A stretch of DNA of 64,000 nt from Catenulisporales bacterium (GCA_019510485.1 JAEKKI010000169.1:18333-82332); one strand, 5' to 3'; shown: positions 34,847-44,314, counted from the stretch's first letter. Numbers and translations: made by a program. Notes: generated by a model from the letters alone, not told the origin.

Positions 34847-34938
34847 CAAGACGTGCCGCCGCGGCCGACTGCGAGGTTGTGAAGTCGGACGCCGCGCCAC
34901 GCGACAGATGCGAACAAGTGGGAAAGACAGGAGCGACG

Positions 34939-36345
34939 ATGCCCCACACCCTGGCCGAAAAGGTGTGGGCGGACCATGTGGTCCGCTCGGCCGACGGCGA
35001 GCCCGACCTGCTCTACATCGACCTGCACCTGCTGCACGAGGTGACCTCGCCGCAAGCCTTCGACGGACTGCGCCAGGCCGGACGCACGGTGCGCCGTCCC
35101 GACCTCACCATCGCCACCGAGGACCACAACACCCCCACCCTCGACATCGACAAGCCGATCGCCGACCCGGTCTCCCGGCTCCAGATCGACACGCTGCGCA
35201 AGAACTGCGCCGACTTCGGTGTGCGCATCCACCCGCTGGGCGACGCCCAGCAGGGCATCGTCCACGTGGTGGGCCCGCAGCTCGGCTTGACGCAGCCCGG
35301 CATGACGGTCGTCTGCGGCGACTCCCACACCTCCACCCACGGCGCCTTCGGCGCGCTGGCGTTCGGCATCGGCACCAGCGAGGTCGAGCACGTGCTGGCC
35401 ACTCAGACGCTGCCGTTGAAGCCGTTCAAGACCATGGCGGTCACCGTCACCGGCGAGCTGGGCGAGGGCGTCACCGCCAAGGACGTGGTGCTGGCCGTCA
35501 TCGCGAAGATCGGTACCGGCGGCGGCCAGGGCTACGTCCTGGAGTACCGCGGCGAAGCCATCGAGAGGCTGTCGATGGAGGGCCGGATGACGGTCTGCAA
35601 CATGTCCATCGAGGCCGGCGCCCGGGCCGGGATGATCGCCCCGGACGAGACCACCTTCGCCTACCTCAAGGGCCGCGCGCACGCGCCGTCCGGCGCCGAC
35701 TGGGACGCCGCCGTCGCGTACTGGAAGACGCTGCGCACCGACGACGGCGCGGCCTTCGACGCCGAGGTCGTCATCGACGGCGATGCCCTGACCCCCTACG
35801 TCACCTGGGGTACCAACCCCGGCCAGGGCCTGCCGCTGTCGGCCTCGGTGCCGGATCCGGAGACCGACTTCGCCGACGAGGGGGACAAGGTCTCCGCTCG
35901 CAAGGCGTTGGAATACATGGGCCTGGAGGCCGGCACGCCGCTGCGCGAGATCAAGGTGGACACCGTCTTCCTCGGCTCCTGCACCAACGGCCGGCTGGAG
36001 GACCTGCGCGCCGCGGCCGCGGTCATCAAGGGCCACAAGGTCGCCGACGGCGTCCGGATGCTGGTGGTGCCGGGCTCGGCGCGGGTGCGGCTGGAGGCCG
36101 AGGCCGAGGGCCTGCACGAGGTGTTCCTGGAAGCGGGCGCCGAATGGCGCTTCGCCGGCTGCTCGATGTGCCTGGGCATGAACCCGGACCAGCTGGCTCC
36201 CGGCGAGCGCTCGGCGTCCACCTCGAACCGCAACTTCGAGGGCCGGCAGGGCAAGGGCGGCCGCACCCACCTGGTGTCGCCGCTGGTGGCCGCCGCCACC
36301 GCGATCAGGGGGACGCTGTCGTCCCCGTCGGACCTGGCCGCCTGA
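34939..36345 (+). CDS. leuC: 3-isopropylmalate dehydratase large subunit
   Basis: 468 residues, the Fe-S-cluster subunit of isopropylmalate isomerase in leucine synthesis. Family segments: [11 protein letters not shown], the TEDHNTPT stretch, [20 protein letters not shown] with the first cluster Cys, and, later, [18 protein letters not shown] and [13 protein letters not shown] with the other two cluster cysteines. The ATG at 34939 has ACAGGAG 5 nt upstream. leuD follows after 28 bp. Confidence 0.97.
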   Translation: MPHTLAEKVWADHVVRSADGEPDLLYIDLHLLHEVTSPQAFDGLRQAGRTVRRPDLTIATEDHNTPTLDIDKPIADPVSRLQIDTLRKNCADFGVRIHPLGDAQQGIVHVVGPQLGLTQPGMTVVCGDSHTSTHGAFGALAFGIGTSEVEHVLATQTLPLKPFKTMAVTVTGELGEGVTAKDVVLAVIAKIGTGGGQGYVLEYRGEAIERLSMEGRMTVCNMSIEAGARAGMIAPDETTFAYLKGRAHAPSGADWDAAVAYWKTLRTDDGAAFDAEVVIDGDALTPYVTWGTNPGQGLPLSASVPDPETDFADEGDKVSARKALEYMGLEAGTPLREIKVDTVFLGSCTNGRLEDLRAAAAVIKGHKVADGVRMLVVPGSARVRLEAEAEGLHEVFLEAGAEWRFAGCSMCLGMNPDQLAPGERSASTSNRNFEGRQGKGGRTHLVSPLVAAATAIRGTLSSPSDLAA

Positions 36346-36373
36346 GCCGGCAGCGAGAAGAAGGGGCTAAGCC

Positions 36374-36976
36374 ATGGAGAAGTTCACCACGCACACCGGG
36401 CGCGCGCTGCCGCTGCGCCGCTCCAACGTCGACACCGACCAGATCATCCCGGCGGTGTATCTCAAGCGCATCACCCGCACCGGTTTCGAGGACGGACTGT
36501 TCGCCGCCTGGCGGGCCGATCCGGAGTTCATCCTGAACCAGGAGCAGTACGAAGGCGTCTCGATTCTGGTCGCCGGTCCCGACTTCGGTACCGGGTCCTC
36601 GCGCGAACACGCGGTGTGGGCGCTGAAGGACTACGGCTTCAAGGTCGTGCTCTCGGCGCGCTTCGCCGACATCTTCCGCGGCAACTCCGCCAAGGACGGC
36701 CTGCTGACCGCCGTGCTGAAGCAGGACGACATCGAGCTGTTGTGGAAGCTGCTGGAGAACAAGCCCGACGCGGAAGTGACGGTGGACCTCGAGGCTCGCG
36801 AGGTGCGGGTCGAGGGTCATGTCTTCACCTTCGAGGTGGACGACTACACGCGCTGGCGGCTGCTGGAGGGCCTGGACGACATCAGCCTGACGCTGCGCCA
36901 CGCCGAGGTCATCGACGAGTTCGAGACGAAGCGTCCGGGGTTCAAGCCGAAGACGTTGCCCGCTGCCGCAGCGTGA
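36374..36976 (+). CDS. leuD: 3-isopropylmalate dehydratase small subunit
   Basis: 200 residues, the swivelling-domain partner of LeuC. Marks: [20 protein letters not shown] at the start, [35 protein letters not shown] with the substrate-binding GSSREH, and [28 protein letters not shown] ribosome binding site precedes the ATG. Confidence 0.97.
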   Translation: MEKFTTHTGRALPLRRSNVDTDQIIPAVYLKRITRTGFEDGLFAAWRADPEFILNQEQYEGVSILVAGPDFGTGSSREHAVWALKDYGFKVVLSARFADIFRGNSAKDGLLTAVLKQDDIELLWKLLENKPDAEVTVDLEAREVRVEGHVFTFEVDDYTRWRLLEGLDDISLTLRHAEVIDEFETKRPGFKPKTLPAAAA

Positions 36977-37047
36977 TTCGACGTGGCGCTTAGCGTCGCT
37001 GGTAGCTCAGTTTTAAGTTTGGCGGGGCCCGAGGGCACTATGGGTGA

Positions 37048-37329
37048 ATGTCACCGGACGTGCCCCGGCCCCGCCCTTCGCGTTACGCGGCCTTCGCCGC
37101 GCGCCTGAAGGACGCCCACAAAGCGTTGGGCGACCCCTGCATCCCCGCGCAACGCCGCGCCGAACTCACCAAGCGGGTGCTTGCCATCACCGCTTTGGCG
37201 CGCCACGACGTGACCGTCGCCGCGCATCGGTTGGAAGCCTTCTTCATCGAGTTGTCGGTACTCGTCCCCGGAGCTGTTTCAGCGCCCGCAGACACCCCTT
37301 CTGGGAAAAACACTGCGACACAAGGGTGA
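37048..37329 (+). CDS. Small hypothetical protein
   Basis: 93 residues, basic and mostly helical (FAARLKDAHKALGDP, RRAELTKRVLAITALARHDV), with a polar tail. No known domain recognised. Third codon positions are GC-rich, and the ORF fills the space between leuD and hup in the same direction, which supports it moderately. No strong ribosome binding site was seen. Confidence 0.5.
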   Translation: MSPDVPRPRPSRYAAFAARLKDAHKALGDPCIPAQRRAELTKRVLAITALARHDVTVAAHRLEAFFIELSVLVPGAVSAPADTPSGKNTATQG

Positions 37330-37345
37330 TTTAACCCCTAGGTGT

Positions 37346-37375
37346 TTGATTCGCCCTCTGGTGCCCCCATACGGT
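37346..37375 (+). promoter_or_regulatory. Candidate hup promoter
   Basis: TTGATT (37346-37351) and TACGGT (37370-37375) are separated by 18 nt. Transcription would start near 37382 and give a leader of about 80 nt before the hup ATG. Confidence 0.45.
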
Positions 37376-37461
37376 GCGATTGGTTCTGATACGGAGCAAC
37401 CATGCGACGTACGGCCGAAATCAGAGCAAGAACGTACCAACAGCCCCAAGGGTAGGTAGAC

Positions 37462-38160
37462 ATGAACAAGGCCCAACTGATCGAGGCCGTCGCCGACAAG
37501 CTCGGTGCCAGCAAGAAGGACGCCGGGGACGCCGTCGACGCGGTCCTGGACGCGATCGTGGCCTCGGTGGCCTCCGGGACCAAGGTCTCCATCACCGGCT
37601 TCGGCTCGTTCGAGAAGGTCAAGCGTCCGGCGCGCAGCGCGCGCAACCCGCGCACCGGCGAGGCGGTGAAGGTCAAGGCCTCCTCGGCGCCGAAGTTCAA
37701 GGCCGGCCAGGGCTTCAAGGACGTCGTCAACGGCGAGAAGAAGGCTCCGGCCGCGGCGAAGAGCACCGCGAAGAAGACCACCGCCAAGACGACGGCGAAG
37801 AAGACGCCGGCCAAGAAGGCCACCACCAAGGCCGTCGCGAAGAAGACGCCGGCCAAGAAGACCGCCACCAAGGCCGTCGCGAAGAAGGCGCCGGCCAAGA
37901 AGACCGCGACCAAGGCCACCGCCAAGAAGGCGGCGCCGGCGCGCAAGACCGCGGCCAAGAAGGCGACCGTCGTCAAGGCGGCGGCGAAGAAGGCCGCCAC
38001 CGCGAAGAAGGCGCCGGCCAAGAAGGCCACCCCGGCCAAGAAGGCCGCGGCCCGTCCGGTCGCGAAGAAGGTCGCCAAGGCCCCGGCGAAGAAGGCCGCC
38101 ACGGCCAAGCGCAGCACCGCGAAGAAGGCTCCGGCGAAGAAGACCGCCGCGAAGCGGTAG
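37462..38160 (+). CDS. hup: HU-family nucleoid protein with lysine-rich tail (HupS-like)
   Basis: 232 residues. Residues 1-90 are a complete HU domain: [20 protein letters not shown], then [20 protein letters not shown] and [21 protein letters not shown], the DNA-embracing arm. From about 95 to the end is a histone H1-like tail of alternating Lys and Ala with many KKAPAKK/[11 protein letters not shown] repeats, typical of actinobacterial HupS/Hlp. The tail should be disordered and bind DNA. AAGGGTAGG upstream is a fair ribosome binding site. A perfect 16-bp hairpin ends the transcript. Confidence 0.96.
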   Translation: MNKAQLIEAVADKLGASKKDAGDAVDAVLDAIVASVASGTKVSITGFGSFEKVKRPARSARNPRTGEAVKVKASSAPKFKAGQGFKDVVNGEKKAPAAAKSTAKKTTAKTTAKKTPAKKATTKAVAKKTPAKKTATKAVAKKAPAKKTATKATAKKAAPARKTAAKKATVVKAAAKKAATAKKAPAKKATPAKKAAARPVAKKVAKAPAKKAATAKRSTAKKAPAKKTAAKR

Positions 38161-38199
38161 TCAGCCGGCGAATGGATCGGTCCGCCCGGCGGACCGGTG

Positions 38200-38246
38200 C
38201 GAGGCGGCGCCCCGGGTGAGCATCCGGGGCGCCGCCTCGTGCGTTT
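38200..38246 (+). terminator. hup terminator
   Basis: Perfect 16-bp arms, CGAGGCGGCGCCCCGG (38200-38215) and CCGGGGCGCCGCCTCG (38224-38239), with an 8-nt loop, then TGCGTTTT. It begins 40 nt after the hup stop. Confidence 0.9.
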
Positions 38247-38268
38247 TCGCCGAGTACGCCGAAGCCGC

Positions 38269-38493
38269 TTACAGCGGCGGCAGCGGCAGCGTCACCAGCG
38301 TCAGCGCGACCACCCGGCCCGCGTCGTCCCGGCGCATCCGCACGCGCTGTCCCACGCGCAGCAGCCGCAAGCCGCCGGCGTCGAAGGCGGCGCCGTCGAA
38401 GGCGACCTCTGTCCCGTCGTCCAGCAGCACCGTGCCGCTGCGGGATGCGGGATCGAAAACCCGAGCGGTGGCTTGGACCTCTGTGCTCGTCAC
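38269..38493 (-). CDS. Small beta-barrel-like protein, unknown
   Basis: 74 residues from GTG 38493. The sequence TARVFDPASRSGTVLLDDGT followed by FDGAAFDAGGLRLLRVGQRV reads like a minimal cold-shock/OB-type barrel: an RVFDP..G.G.VLLDDG start and a GLR.LR.GQRVR strand. It would be a short nucleic-acid-binding-like protein, but this is inference. The longer open frame beyond 38493 runs antisense through cofC and is rejected. It lies 7 bp downstream of cofC. Confidence 0.7.
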   Translation of the reverse strand: MTSTEVQATARVFDPASRSGTVLLDDGTEVAFDGAAFDAGGLRLLRVGQRVRMRRDDAGRVVALTLVTLPLPPL

Positions 38494-38500
38494 GGACCGT

Positions 38501-39169
38501 TTATACACCCCGGCTCCGCTCGCCCCAGACCGCCGCCGTCGCCGGTCCCACACCCAGGCGCAGCGCATCGGCCAGATCCGCGGCGGTGTCCACGTCCCGT
38601 CGCAGCGAACTGATGTCCGCACCCGGCACCTCCAGCGCGCCGCTCGCGGCGTGTGCGGCCCGGGACGGTCCGCCGAACCGCGGGTCCAGCTCCACACCGG
38701 GCGGCGCGAAAAGCATCGTGGTGCCGATATCGTGCGCGTCCGCGATGAAATACCGCTTGTCCCCGACAATGCGGGCCAGCGCGATATCCAGTTCGGCGCC
38801 GCGCAATGCCGGCAGATCCGCCGCCGCGGCCGCGACGCCGACGTCGTTTCCCAGTTTGCTGCGGGCGACGCGCGCTCCGAACGCGAATGCGGCGTTCAAT
38901 CCGTCATCCGGCTCGTCCGGGACAACGGTCGCGCCGAGGCCGCCGAGAACCGCCGCCGCCGTCGGATCGTCGGTCACCGCCAGCACCGCGGCGACGTGGG
39001 CAGCCGTCAGCGCCGCGCACACGGCGTCGGTCGCGAACGCCAACGCCAGGCGCTCCCGCAACGATGCCGAGACCTCCGGCCCCATCAGCCGGCTCTTGGC
39101 GTGCCCCAGCCGTTTCACCGGGACCACCAGACACCAGCGGATCGGCTCTGCGGGGGCTGACCGGGGCAT
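38501..39169 (-). CDS. cofC: 2-phospho-L-lactate guanylyltransferase (CofC/FbiD)
   Basis: 222 residues, nucleotidyltransferase for coenzyme F420 synthesis, activating phospholactate or phosphoenolpyruvate with GTP. Marks: WCLVVPVKRLGHAKSRLMG with the nucleotide-binding loop, TDDPTAAAVLGGLGATVVPD, LNAAFAFGA, AAAADLPALRGAEL and DAHDIGTTMLFAPPG. The order cofC, acyltransferase, gpsA, ddl is common in actinobacteria. Divergent from the acyltransferase with a 74-bp gap. Confidence 0.93.
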   Translation of the reverse strand: MPRSAPAEPIRWCLVVPVKRLGHAKSRLMGPEVSASLRERLALAFATDAVCAALTAAHVAAVLAVTDDPTAAAVLGGLGATVVPDEPDDGLNAAFAFGARVARSKLGNDVGVAAAAADLPALRGAELDIALARIVGDKRYFIADAHDIGTTMLFAPPGVELDPRFGGPSRAAHAASGALEVPGADISSLRRDVDTAADLADALRLGVGPATAAVWGERSRGV

Positions 39170-39243
39170 GCCTCAATCCTGTCATGCCGGGGCGCCGAGC
39201 CCGCTACTTGTTCCGACGCCCCGCACTCGGGAACACTTAGGGG

Positions 39244-40104
39244 ATGCCCTCCACCACCCCCTACCGGCCGCCGAGGAAGCAAGGCCCGGCATTCCGGTTC
39301 ATCGTCGTGGTCGTGGTGCCGCTCCTGAAGCTGCTGATGAAGCGGGACTGGCGCGGCGGCGAGAACATCCCGGCCACCGGTGGGGTGGTCATCGCGGCCA
39401 ACCACATCTCGCACGTCGACGCGCTGGCTTTCGGCCACTTCGTGTACGGCAACGGCCGGATGCCGCGGTTCCTGGCCAAGTCCGGGGTGTTCAAGAACGC
39501 GTTCGTCGGCGGCGTGCTGCGTGCGGCCAAGCAGATACCCGTCTACCGCGACACCGCCGACGCGGCCAACGCGCTGCGCGACGCGATAGCCGCGGTACGG
39601 GCCGAGGAAGCGGTCGCGGTGTATCCGGAGGGCACCATCACCCGCGACCCCGGGCTGTGGCCGATGGCGGCCAAGACCGGTGCGGCGCGGATCGCGCTGA
39701 CCACCGGCTGCCCGGTCATCCCGGTGGCGCAGTGGGGGCCGCAGGAGATCCTGGCCTATCACGAGAAGCGGCCGCACCTGCTGCCCCGCAAACGGATGAT
39801 CATGCTGGCCGGGCCGCCGGTGGATCTGGAGGACCTGCGCACGCTGCCGCAGAACGCCCAGACGCTCAAGGAGGCCACGGACCGCATCATGGACGCGATC
39901 ACCGACCTGCTGGCGAAGGTGCGCGGCGAGGCGCCGCCGGTGGCGCGGTTCGTGCCGGACAGCGGCGCCGGCAACCTGTACGGCAACCATGATGATGAGA
40001 ACGACGACGTGAACGACGAGAACGACGAGAACGGCAGCGCGACCGAGGGTGACCGCACGCCGGATGGCGACGGCGAAACCGGAAAGCAGGTAGACACCGC
40101 ATGA
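39244..40104 (+). CDS. 1-acyl-glycerol-3-phosphate acyltransferase (PlsC-like)
   Basis: 286 residues. After a hydrophobic N-terminal segment, the acyltransferase motifs appear in order: VIAANHISHVDALAFG (HX4D), the second block PRFLAKSGVFKN, VAVYPEGTITRD (EGT) and CPVIPVAQWGPQE. It acylates lysophosphatidate or a related acceptor in phospholipid synthesis. The last ~40 residues are a highly acidic Asp/Asn/Glu tail, not part of the enzyme core. The stop overlaps the gpsA ATG (ATGA), joining glycerol phosphate supply and acylation. Confidence 0.93.
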   Translation: MPSTTPYRPPRKQGPAFRFIVVVVVPLLKLLMKRDWRGGENIPATGGVVIAANHISHVDALAFGHFVYGNGRMPRFLAKSGVFKNAFVGGVLRAAKQIPVYRDTADAANALRDAIAAVRAEEAVAVYPEGTITRDPGLWPMAAKTGAARIALTTGCPVIPVAQWGPQEILAYHEKRPHLLPRKRMIMLAGPPVDLEDLRTLPQNAQTLKEATDRIMDAITDLLAKVRGEAPPVARFVPDSGAGNLYGNHDDENDDVNDENDENGSATEGDRTPDGDGETGKQVDTA

Positions 40105-41108
40105 GGCGCTGCGCCGTCTTCGGCACAGGTATGTGGGGCACGGCGATGAGCATCGTGCTGGCCGACGCCGGCAACGACGTCGTGATGGTCGGCCGCCGCC
40201 CGGAGCAGATCGCGGCGATCGACGCCGGGCACGAGAACCCGGACTACTTCCCGGGCGTGCGGCTACCGGACACCGTCCGCGCCACCACCGATGCCGCCGA
40301 GGCACTGGCCGGAGCCGAGTTCGCGTACCTGAGCGTGCCGGCGCAGACGCTGCGCAAGAACCTCGAAGCGTGGGGGAGCCTGATCGGTCCGGACACCGTC
40401 CTGGTGTCGCTGATGAAGGGCCTGGAAGTCGGTACCGCCAAGCGCATGAGCGAGGTGGTCCGCGAGGTCACCGGCCTGGGCCGGGAGCGCGTCGCGGTGC
40501 TGTCCGGACCGAACCTGTCGCCGGAGATCGCCCGCCGCCAGCCGGCCGCCTCCGTCGTCGCCAGCCGCGACGAGGACGTGGCGCTGCGGTTGCAGGCGGC
40601 GACGAACGGCCCGTACTTCCGCACCTACACGGCCTCCGACGTGACCGGCGTGGAACTCGGCGGCGTGGTGAAGAACGTCATCGGCCTCGCGGTCGGCATC
40701 GCCGACGGCATGGGCTTCGGCGACAACACCAAGGCCACGCTGATCACCCGCGGCCTGGCCGAGACGGCCCGCCTGGGCGCGGCGCTCGGCGCGGACCCCT
40801 ACACCTTCTCCGGTCTGGCCGGCCTCGGCGACCTGGTCGCCACCTGCGCCTCCCCGCTGTCCCGCAACCGGATGTTCGGCGTGTATCTGGGCCGCGGCAT
40901 GACCCTGGAGCAGGCCCAGGCCGAGGTGAAGCAGACCGCTGAAGGGGTCAAATCCTGCGAGGCGGTGCTGGAACTGGCCGACCGGCACGGGGTGGAGATG
41001 CCGATCGCCGAGACCGTGGTGGCGATCGTGCACGACGGCCGCTCACCCGGCGAGATGCTCAAGGAGTTGATGGCGCGACCGCTGAAGGCCGAACGGCATG
41101 GGCACTGA
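40101..41108 (+). CDS. gpsA: Glycerol-3-phosphate dehydrogenase [NAD(P)+]
   Basis: 335 residues. The dinucleotide-binding loop reads CAVFGTGMWGTAMSIVLADA; LSGPNLSPEIARRQPAASVV is the central signature; ELGGVVKNVIGLAVGIADG contains the catalytic Lys; GLAGLGDLVATCASPLSRN closes the C-terminal domain. It makes sn-glycerol-3-phosphate for lipid synthesis. Translationally coupled to the acyltransferase. Confidence 0.96.
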   Translation: MRRCAVFGTGMWGTAMSIVLADAGNDVVMVGRRPEQIAAIDAGHENPDYFPGVRLPDTVRATTDAAEALAGAEFAYLSVPAQTLRKNLEAWGSLIGPDTVLVSLMKGLEVGTAKRMSEVVREVTGLGRERVAVLSGPNLSPEIARRQPAASVVASRDEDVALRLQAATNGPYFRTYTASDVTGVELGGVVKNVIGLAVGIADGMGFGDNTKATLITRGLAETARLGAALGADPYTFSGLAGLGDLVATCASPLSRNRMFGVYLGRGMTLEQAQAEVKQTAEGVKSCEAVLELADRHGVEMPIAETVVAIVHDGRSPGEMLKELMARPLKAERHGH

Positions 41109-41181
41109 GAAGTCGGCTGCGGTTCCGTGTACCGCAAATTGTCACAATCCGCCCTCTGAGGGTCGCGACCTCCGATTTGGG

Positions 41182-41187
41182 TAGGGT
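41182..41187 (+). promoter_or_regulatory. Near-leaderless -10 box for ddl
   Basis: TAGGGT ends 8 nt before the ATG at 41196, predicting an mRNA with essentially no leader. Confidence 0.4.
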
Positions 41188-41195
41188 CTGGTGTC

Positions 41196-42334
41196 ATGAA
41201 CGATCACAAGCGGATCCGGGTGGCCGTCGTCTTCGGCGGACGCTCCAGCGAGCACGCCGTCTCCTGCGTCACCGCCGGGTCCGTCTTGGAAGCGCTGCGC
41301 AACGGACCGGATCCGGACCGCTATGAGATCCTGCCGATCGGGATCGCCGCCGACGGCCGGTGGGTGCTGGCCGAGGGCACCGACGGCGCCGGGCTGCGGC
41401 TGGCCATCACCGACGGCAAGCTCCCGGAGATCGGCCTGCCGGCCTCGGCCGAGCGCGCGAATCTGGTGACCATGGCCGGCGACCCGACGGCCCGCGACCT
41501 GACCGTGCACGAGCCCGGAGCCGTGCCGAAGTCGCTCGGCGAGGTGGACGTCGTCCTGCCGCTGCTGCACGGCCCCTACGGCGAGGACGGCACGCTGCAG
41601 GGCCTGCTGGAGCTCTCCGGGATCCCCTATGTCGGCTCCGGGGTCCTGGCCTCGGCGGTCGCCATGGACAAGGAGTTCATGAAGCGGCTGCTCTCCCAGG
41701 CCGGGTTCGACGTGGGGCCGTACGAGGTGGTGCGGCCGCGGGACTGGGCCACCGAGGAGGGCCGCGCCGCGGTGCGGCTGGCCGTCGAAGAGCTCGGATA
41801 CCCGGTGTTCGTCAAGCCGGCCCGCGCCGGGTCCTCGATGGGCATCCCATCGAATCCGCGCGCCACCACGACCCGAAGGTGTTGGTGGAGGCCGCGATCG
41901 TGGGCCGGGAGATCGAGTGCGGGGTGCTGGAGGGCATCGGTCCCATGGACCGCCCCGAGGCCTCGCTGCCCGCCGAGCTGCGGGTCACCGGTCCGCATGT
42001 CTTCTACGACTTCGAGGCCAAGTACCTGGACGGCAGCACCGAGGTCGACATCCCGGCGCGGCTGAGCGAGCAGGAGGTCGCCGACGTCCAGGAGCAGGCC
42101 GTCGCGGCCTTCGAGACGCTGGGCTGCGAGGGCCTGGCGCGCGTGGACTTCTTCTACCAGGAGTCGGCCGACGGCGGTCCGGGCCGGTTCATCATCAGCG
42201 AGCTCAATACGATGCCGGGGTTCACTCCGACGTCGATGTTCCCGCAGATGTGGCAGGCCACCGGACTCTCGTACCAGGATCTGATCGTGCGGCTGATCGA
42301 CTCGGCGCTGCGGCGGCCGACCGGGCTGCGGTAG
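41196..42334 (+). pseudogene. ddl: D-alanine--D-alanine ligase, internal deletion and frameshift
   Basis: Makes the D-Ala-D-Ala dipeptide of peptidoglycan. The first frame gives RVAVVFGGRSSEHAVSC, LLHGPYGEDGTLQGLLEL, SAVAMDKEFMKRLL and VFVKPARAGSSMGI, an intact ATP-grasp start. At 41844-41851 homology jumps to another frame, IESARHHDPKVLVEAAI, then REIECGVLEG, GLARVDFFY and ISELNTMPGFTPTSMFPQMW to the end. Roughly a dozen residues between SSMGI and the AIESARHHDP helix are missing. Both halves are otherwise well conserved. As read, the protein would be inactive unless a second ddl exists. Confidence 0.9.
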
Positions 42335-42361
42335 GCGTTCGGTTCACGCCGCTGCCTTGGC

Positions 42362-42955
42362 TCATTCCGGCTGATCGTCGACGAACTTTCCGGCCTTGTC
42401 CGGGATGTTCTTCACGATCATCGGTGCCAGATCGACCAGAGCGTTGGAGGCCGCTTCCTTCTGCAACTCGTCGTCGAAGGGCACGATGACTTCCACGTAA
42501 GCGGCACGGTCGGTGGTGGTGTACGTGACGCTGTGCTCGTGCTCCTGAATCAGCCAATTGACGAACGCGGAGTCGCCCATGTTCGCGTACCGGTTCTTCA
42601 GCGGCGTATAGTCCGGGCCGCCGACGGTGATCTCAGGGGGCTCGGTCACACCGCAGCGCAGGATCGTGGCGGGATAACCCCACGCCGCCGCACGCCTCTT
42701 GACGTTCCGGTCGTCCCCGACCACGCCCCGTCGGTGACCGCCCTCCACATCGGACGGCAGAGCCTTGATGAGGTTCGTGCAACTGGCCTGAATCGCCGGG
42801 TCGGAGCTCGCCGGCAGGTCGACGCGGACCGCGCCGGTGCGGCCGGCGTGATAGCCCCAGACCCCCGCGGCGCACGCCAAAACCGCGGCTGTCGTCACAG
42901 CCGCGGTCGGTATCCAGCGTCCGGTCTTCGGTGTATCCGCCTCGTTCGTTCCCAC
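42362..42955 (-). CDS. DUF3515 domain-containing protein
   Basis: 197 residues. One N-terminal hydrophobic anchor (AAVTTAAVLACAAGVWGY), then an extracytoplasmic domain with two conserved Cys: CTNLIKALPSDVEGG and ATILRCGVTEPPE, which could form a disulfide. It ends with VEVIVPFDDELQKEAASNAL. This family is linked to ddl and thiL in many actinobacteria, but its role is unknown. Converges with ddl. Start is a GTG at 42955. Confidence 0.88.
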   Translation of the reverse strand: MGTNEADTPKTGRWIPTAAVTTAAVLACAAGVWGYHAGRTGAVRVDLPASSDPAIQASCTNLIKALPSDVEGGHRRGVVGDDRNVKRRAAAWGYPATILRCGVTEPPEITVGGPDYTPLKNRYANMGDSAFVNWLIQEHEHSVTYTTTDRAAYVEVIVPFDDELQKEAASNALVDLAPMIVKNIPDKAGKFVDDQPE

Positions 42956-42973
42956 GCGGAACGGTCTATCACA

Positions 42974-43210
42974 TCACTTGAAGTGCACGATGGGGCAGGT
43001 CAGTGTGCGGGTGATGCCCTCGATGACCTGGATCCTGGCGATCACGAGCCGACCCAGCTCGTCCATGGTCTCGGCCTCGGCGCGGACGATCACGTCGTAG
43101 GGGCCGGTCACGTCCTCGGCGGTGGTGACGCCCTCAAGATCGGCGATCGCCTGCGCCACGGCGGCCGCCTTCCCCACCTCGGTCTGGACCAGGATGTACG
43201 CTTGAACCAC
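42974..43210 (-). CDS. Stand-alone Lrp/AsnC ligand-binding (RAM) domain protein
   Basis: 78 residues: VQAYILVQTEVGKAAAVAQA, then EDVTGPYDVIVRAEAETMDE and ITRTLTCPIVHF. This is a whole RAM domain without any helix-turn-helix. By family, such proteins form dimers or decamers and bind amino acids; they may modulate full-length Lrp proteins. GTG 43210 is set by AGGAGG 4 nt upstream. Divergent from thiL. Confidence 0.9.
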   Translation of the reverse strand: MVQAYILVQTEVGKAAAVAQAIADLEGVTTAEDVTGPYDVIVRAEAETMDELGRLVIARIQVIEGITRTLTCPIVHFK

Positions 43211-43356
43211 GTGTCCTCCTACTGTCGGAAACGCCACCGTACCCTGCGCTTCCCACATTCCGGGAGTCCATGCCCGCCGGGCGGTCCGGTGCCGTTCACC
43301 CATTCGAGTTGCCCCGCGCACCTCGGCGATCGCGTTCGTCGCGGCCCGATCCGGGT

Positions 43357-43362
43357 TACGGT
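43357..43362 (+). promoter_or_regulatory. Leaderless -10 box for thiL
   Basis: TACGGT ends 6 nt before the GTG at 43369. No ribosome binding site is present, so the box helps fix the start. Confidence 0.5.
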
Positions 43363-43368
43363 ACCGGC

Positions 43369-44301
43369 GTGGAGACCGTGGAGATCATCGACGACGTCGG
43401 CGAGTTCGGGCTGATCGCCAGGATCCAGGCCCGGCTGCCGCTGACCGCGCCGGAAGCGCTGGTGCCCTCCGGCGACGACGCGGCGGTGCTCGCCGTCCCC
43501 GACGGCCGCCTGGTCACCAGCGCCGACCTGCTGCTGGAGGGGCGCCACTTCCGCCGCGACTGGTCCAGCGCCCGCGACGTCGGCCACAAGGCGGCGGCCC
43601 AGAACTTCTCCGACATCGCCGCGATGGGCGCCCGGCCCACCTCGCTGTTGCTGTCTTTGGTCCTGCCCGGCGACATGCCGGTGGCGTGGGTCGAGGAGTT
43701 CGCCGACGGCGTGGCCGCCGAGTGCGCGCCGCTCGGCGTGATCGTGGCCGGCGGTGACATGGTGCGCGGGGACGTGATCACGATCTCGGTGACGGTGTTC
43801 GGGACGTTGGAGGGGCGCGCTCCGGTGCTGCGTTCGGGGGCTCGGGCGGGCGACAGGGTGTGTGTCGCCGGGCGGTTGGGGTGGTCGGCTGCGGGGTTGG
43901 AGTTGTTGGCGGCCGGGACGCCTGGACATTCCGATTTCTTGCTGGCGCACCGCCGCCCGAGCCCGCCGTACGCGGCCGGTCCGCAGGCGGCGCGGGCGGG
44001 GGCGACGGCGATGCTCGACGTCAGCGACGGCTTGTTGGCCGACCTGCTGCACATGGCCGTGGCCAGCGGTGTCGCAGTGGACGTCGACAGCACCCTGCTG
44101 CCGGTCGCCCCGGGTCTGCGCCTGGACCAGGTCCTCACCGGGGGCGAGGATCACGCGTTGGTCGCGACGTTCCGGCCTGGTGCCCCGGTGCCCGAGAGCT
44201 GGCAGGCGATCGGCACGGTATATGCCGGCCCCGCCGCCGTGACCGTCGACGGCAAGCCGTGGGAGGGTCCCGCCGGGTTCAGTCATTTCGGTAAGCAGTG
44301 A
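43369..44301 (+). CDS. thiL: Thiamine-monophosphate kinase
   Basis: 310 residues. Phosphorylates thiamine monophosphate to the diphosphate cofactor. Family marks: GEFGLIARIQARLP, PSGDDAAVLAVPDGRLVTS, the SADLLLEGRHFRRDW stretch, VGHKAAAQNFSDIAAMGARP, AGGDMVRGD, AMLDVSDGLLADLLH and LTGGEDHALVATF. The region between LLPVAPGLRL and LTGGEDHAL is a little shorter than usual, so a small in-frame loss is possible. thiD is 3.6 kb away. Confidence 0.94.
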   Translation: METVEIIDDVGEFGLIARIQARLPLTAPEALVPSGDDAAVLAVPDGRLVTSADLLLEGRHFRRDWSSARDVGHKAAAQNFSDIAAMGARPTSLLLSLVLPGDMPVAWVEEFADGVAAECAPLGVIVAGGDMVRGDVITISVTVFGTLEGRAPVLRSGARAGDRVCVAGRLGWSAAGLELLAAGTPGHSDFLLAHRRPSPPYAAGPQAARAGATAMLDVSDGLLADLLHMAVASGVAVDVDSTLLPVAPGLRLDQVLTGGEDHALVATFRPGAPVPESWQAIGTVYAGPAAVTVDGKPWEGPAGFSHFGKQ

Positions 44302-44314
44302 TCTGTTTTCACTT

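Noticed and set aside
34530..36536. 668-codon + strand frame across ndgR and leuC
   Set aside because: Antisense to ndgR and out of frame with leuC; no domain and highly biased composition.
38494..38769. Extension of the small barrel-like protein upstream of 38493
   Set aside because: It overlaps cofC on the same strand in another frame and reads as Arg/Trp/Pro-rich noise.
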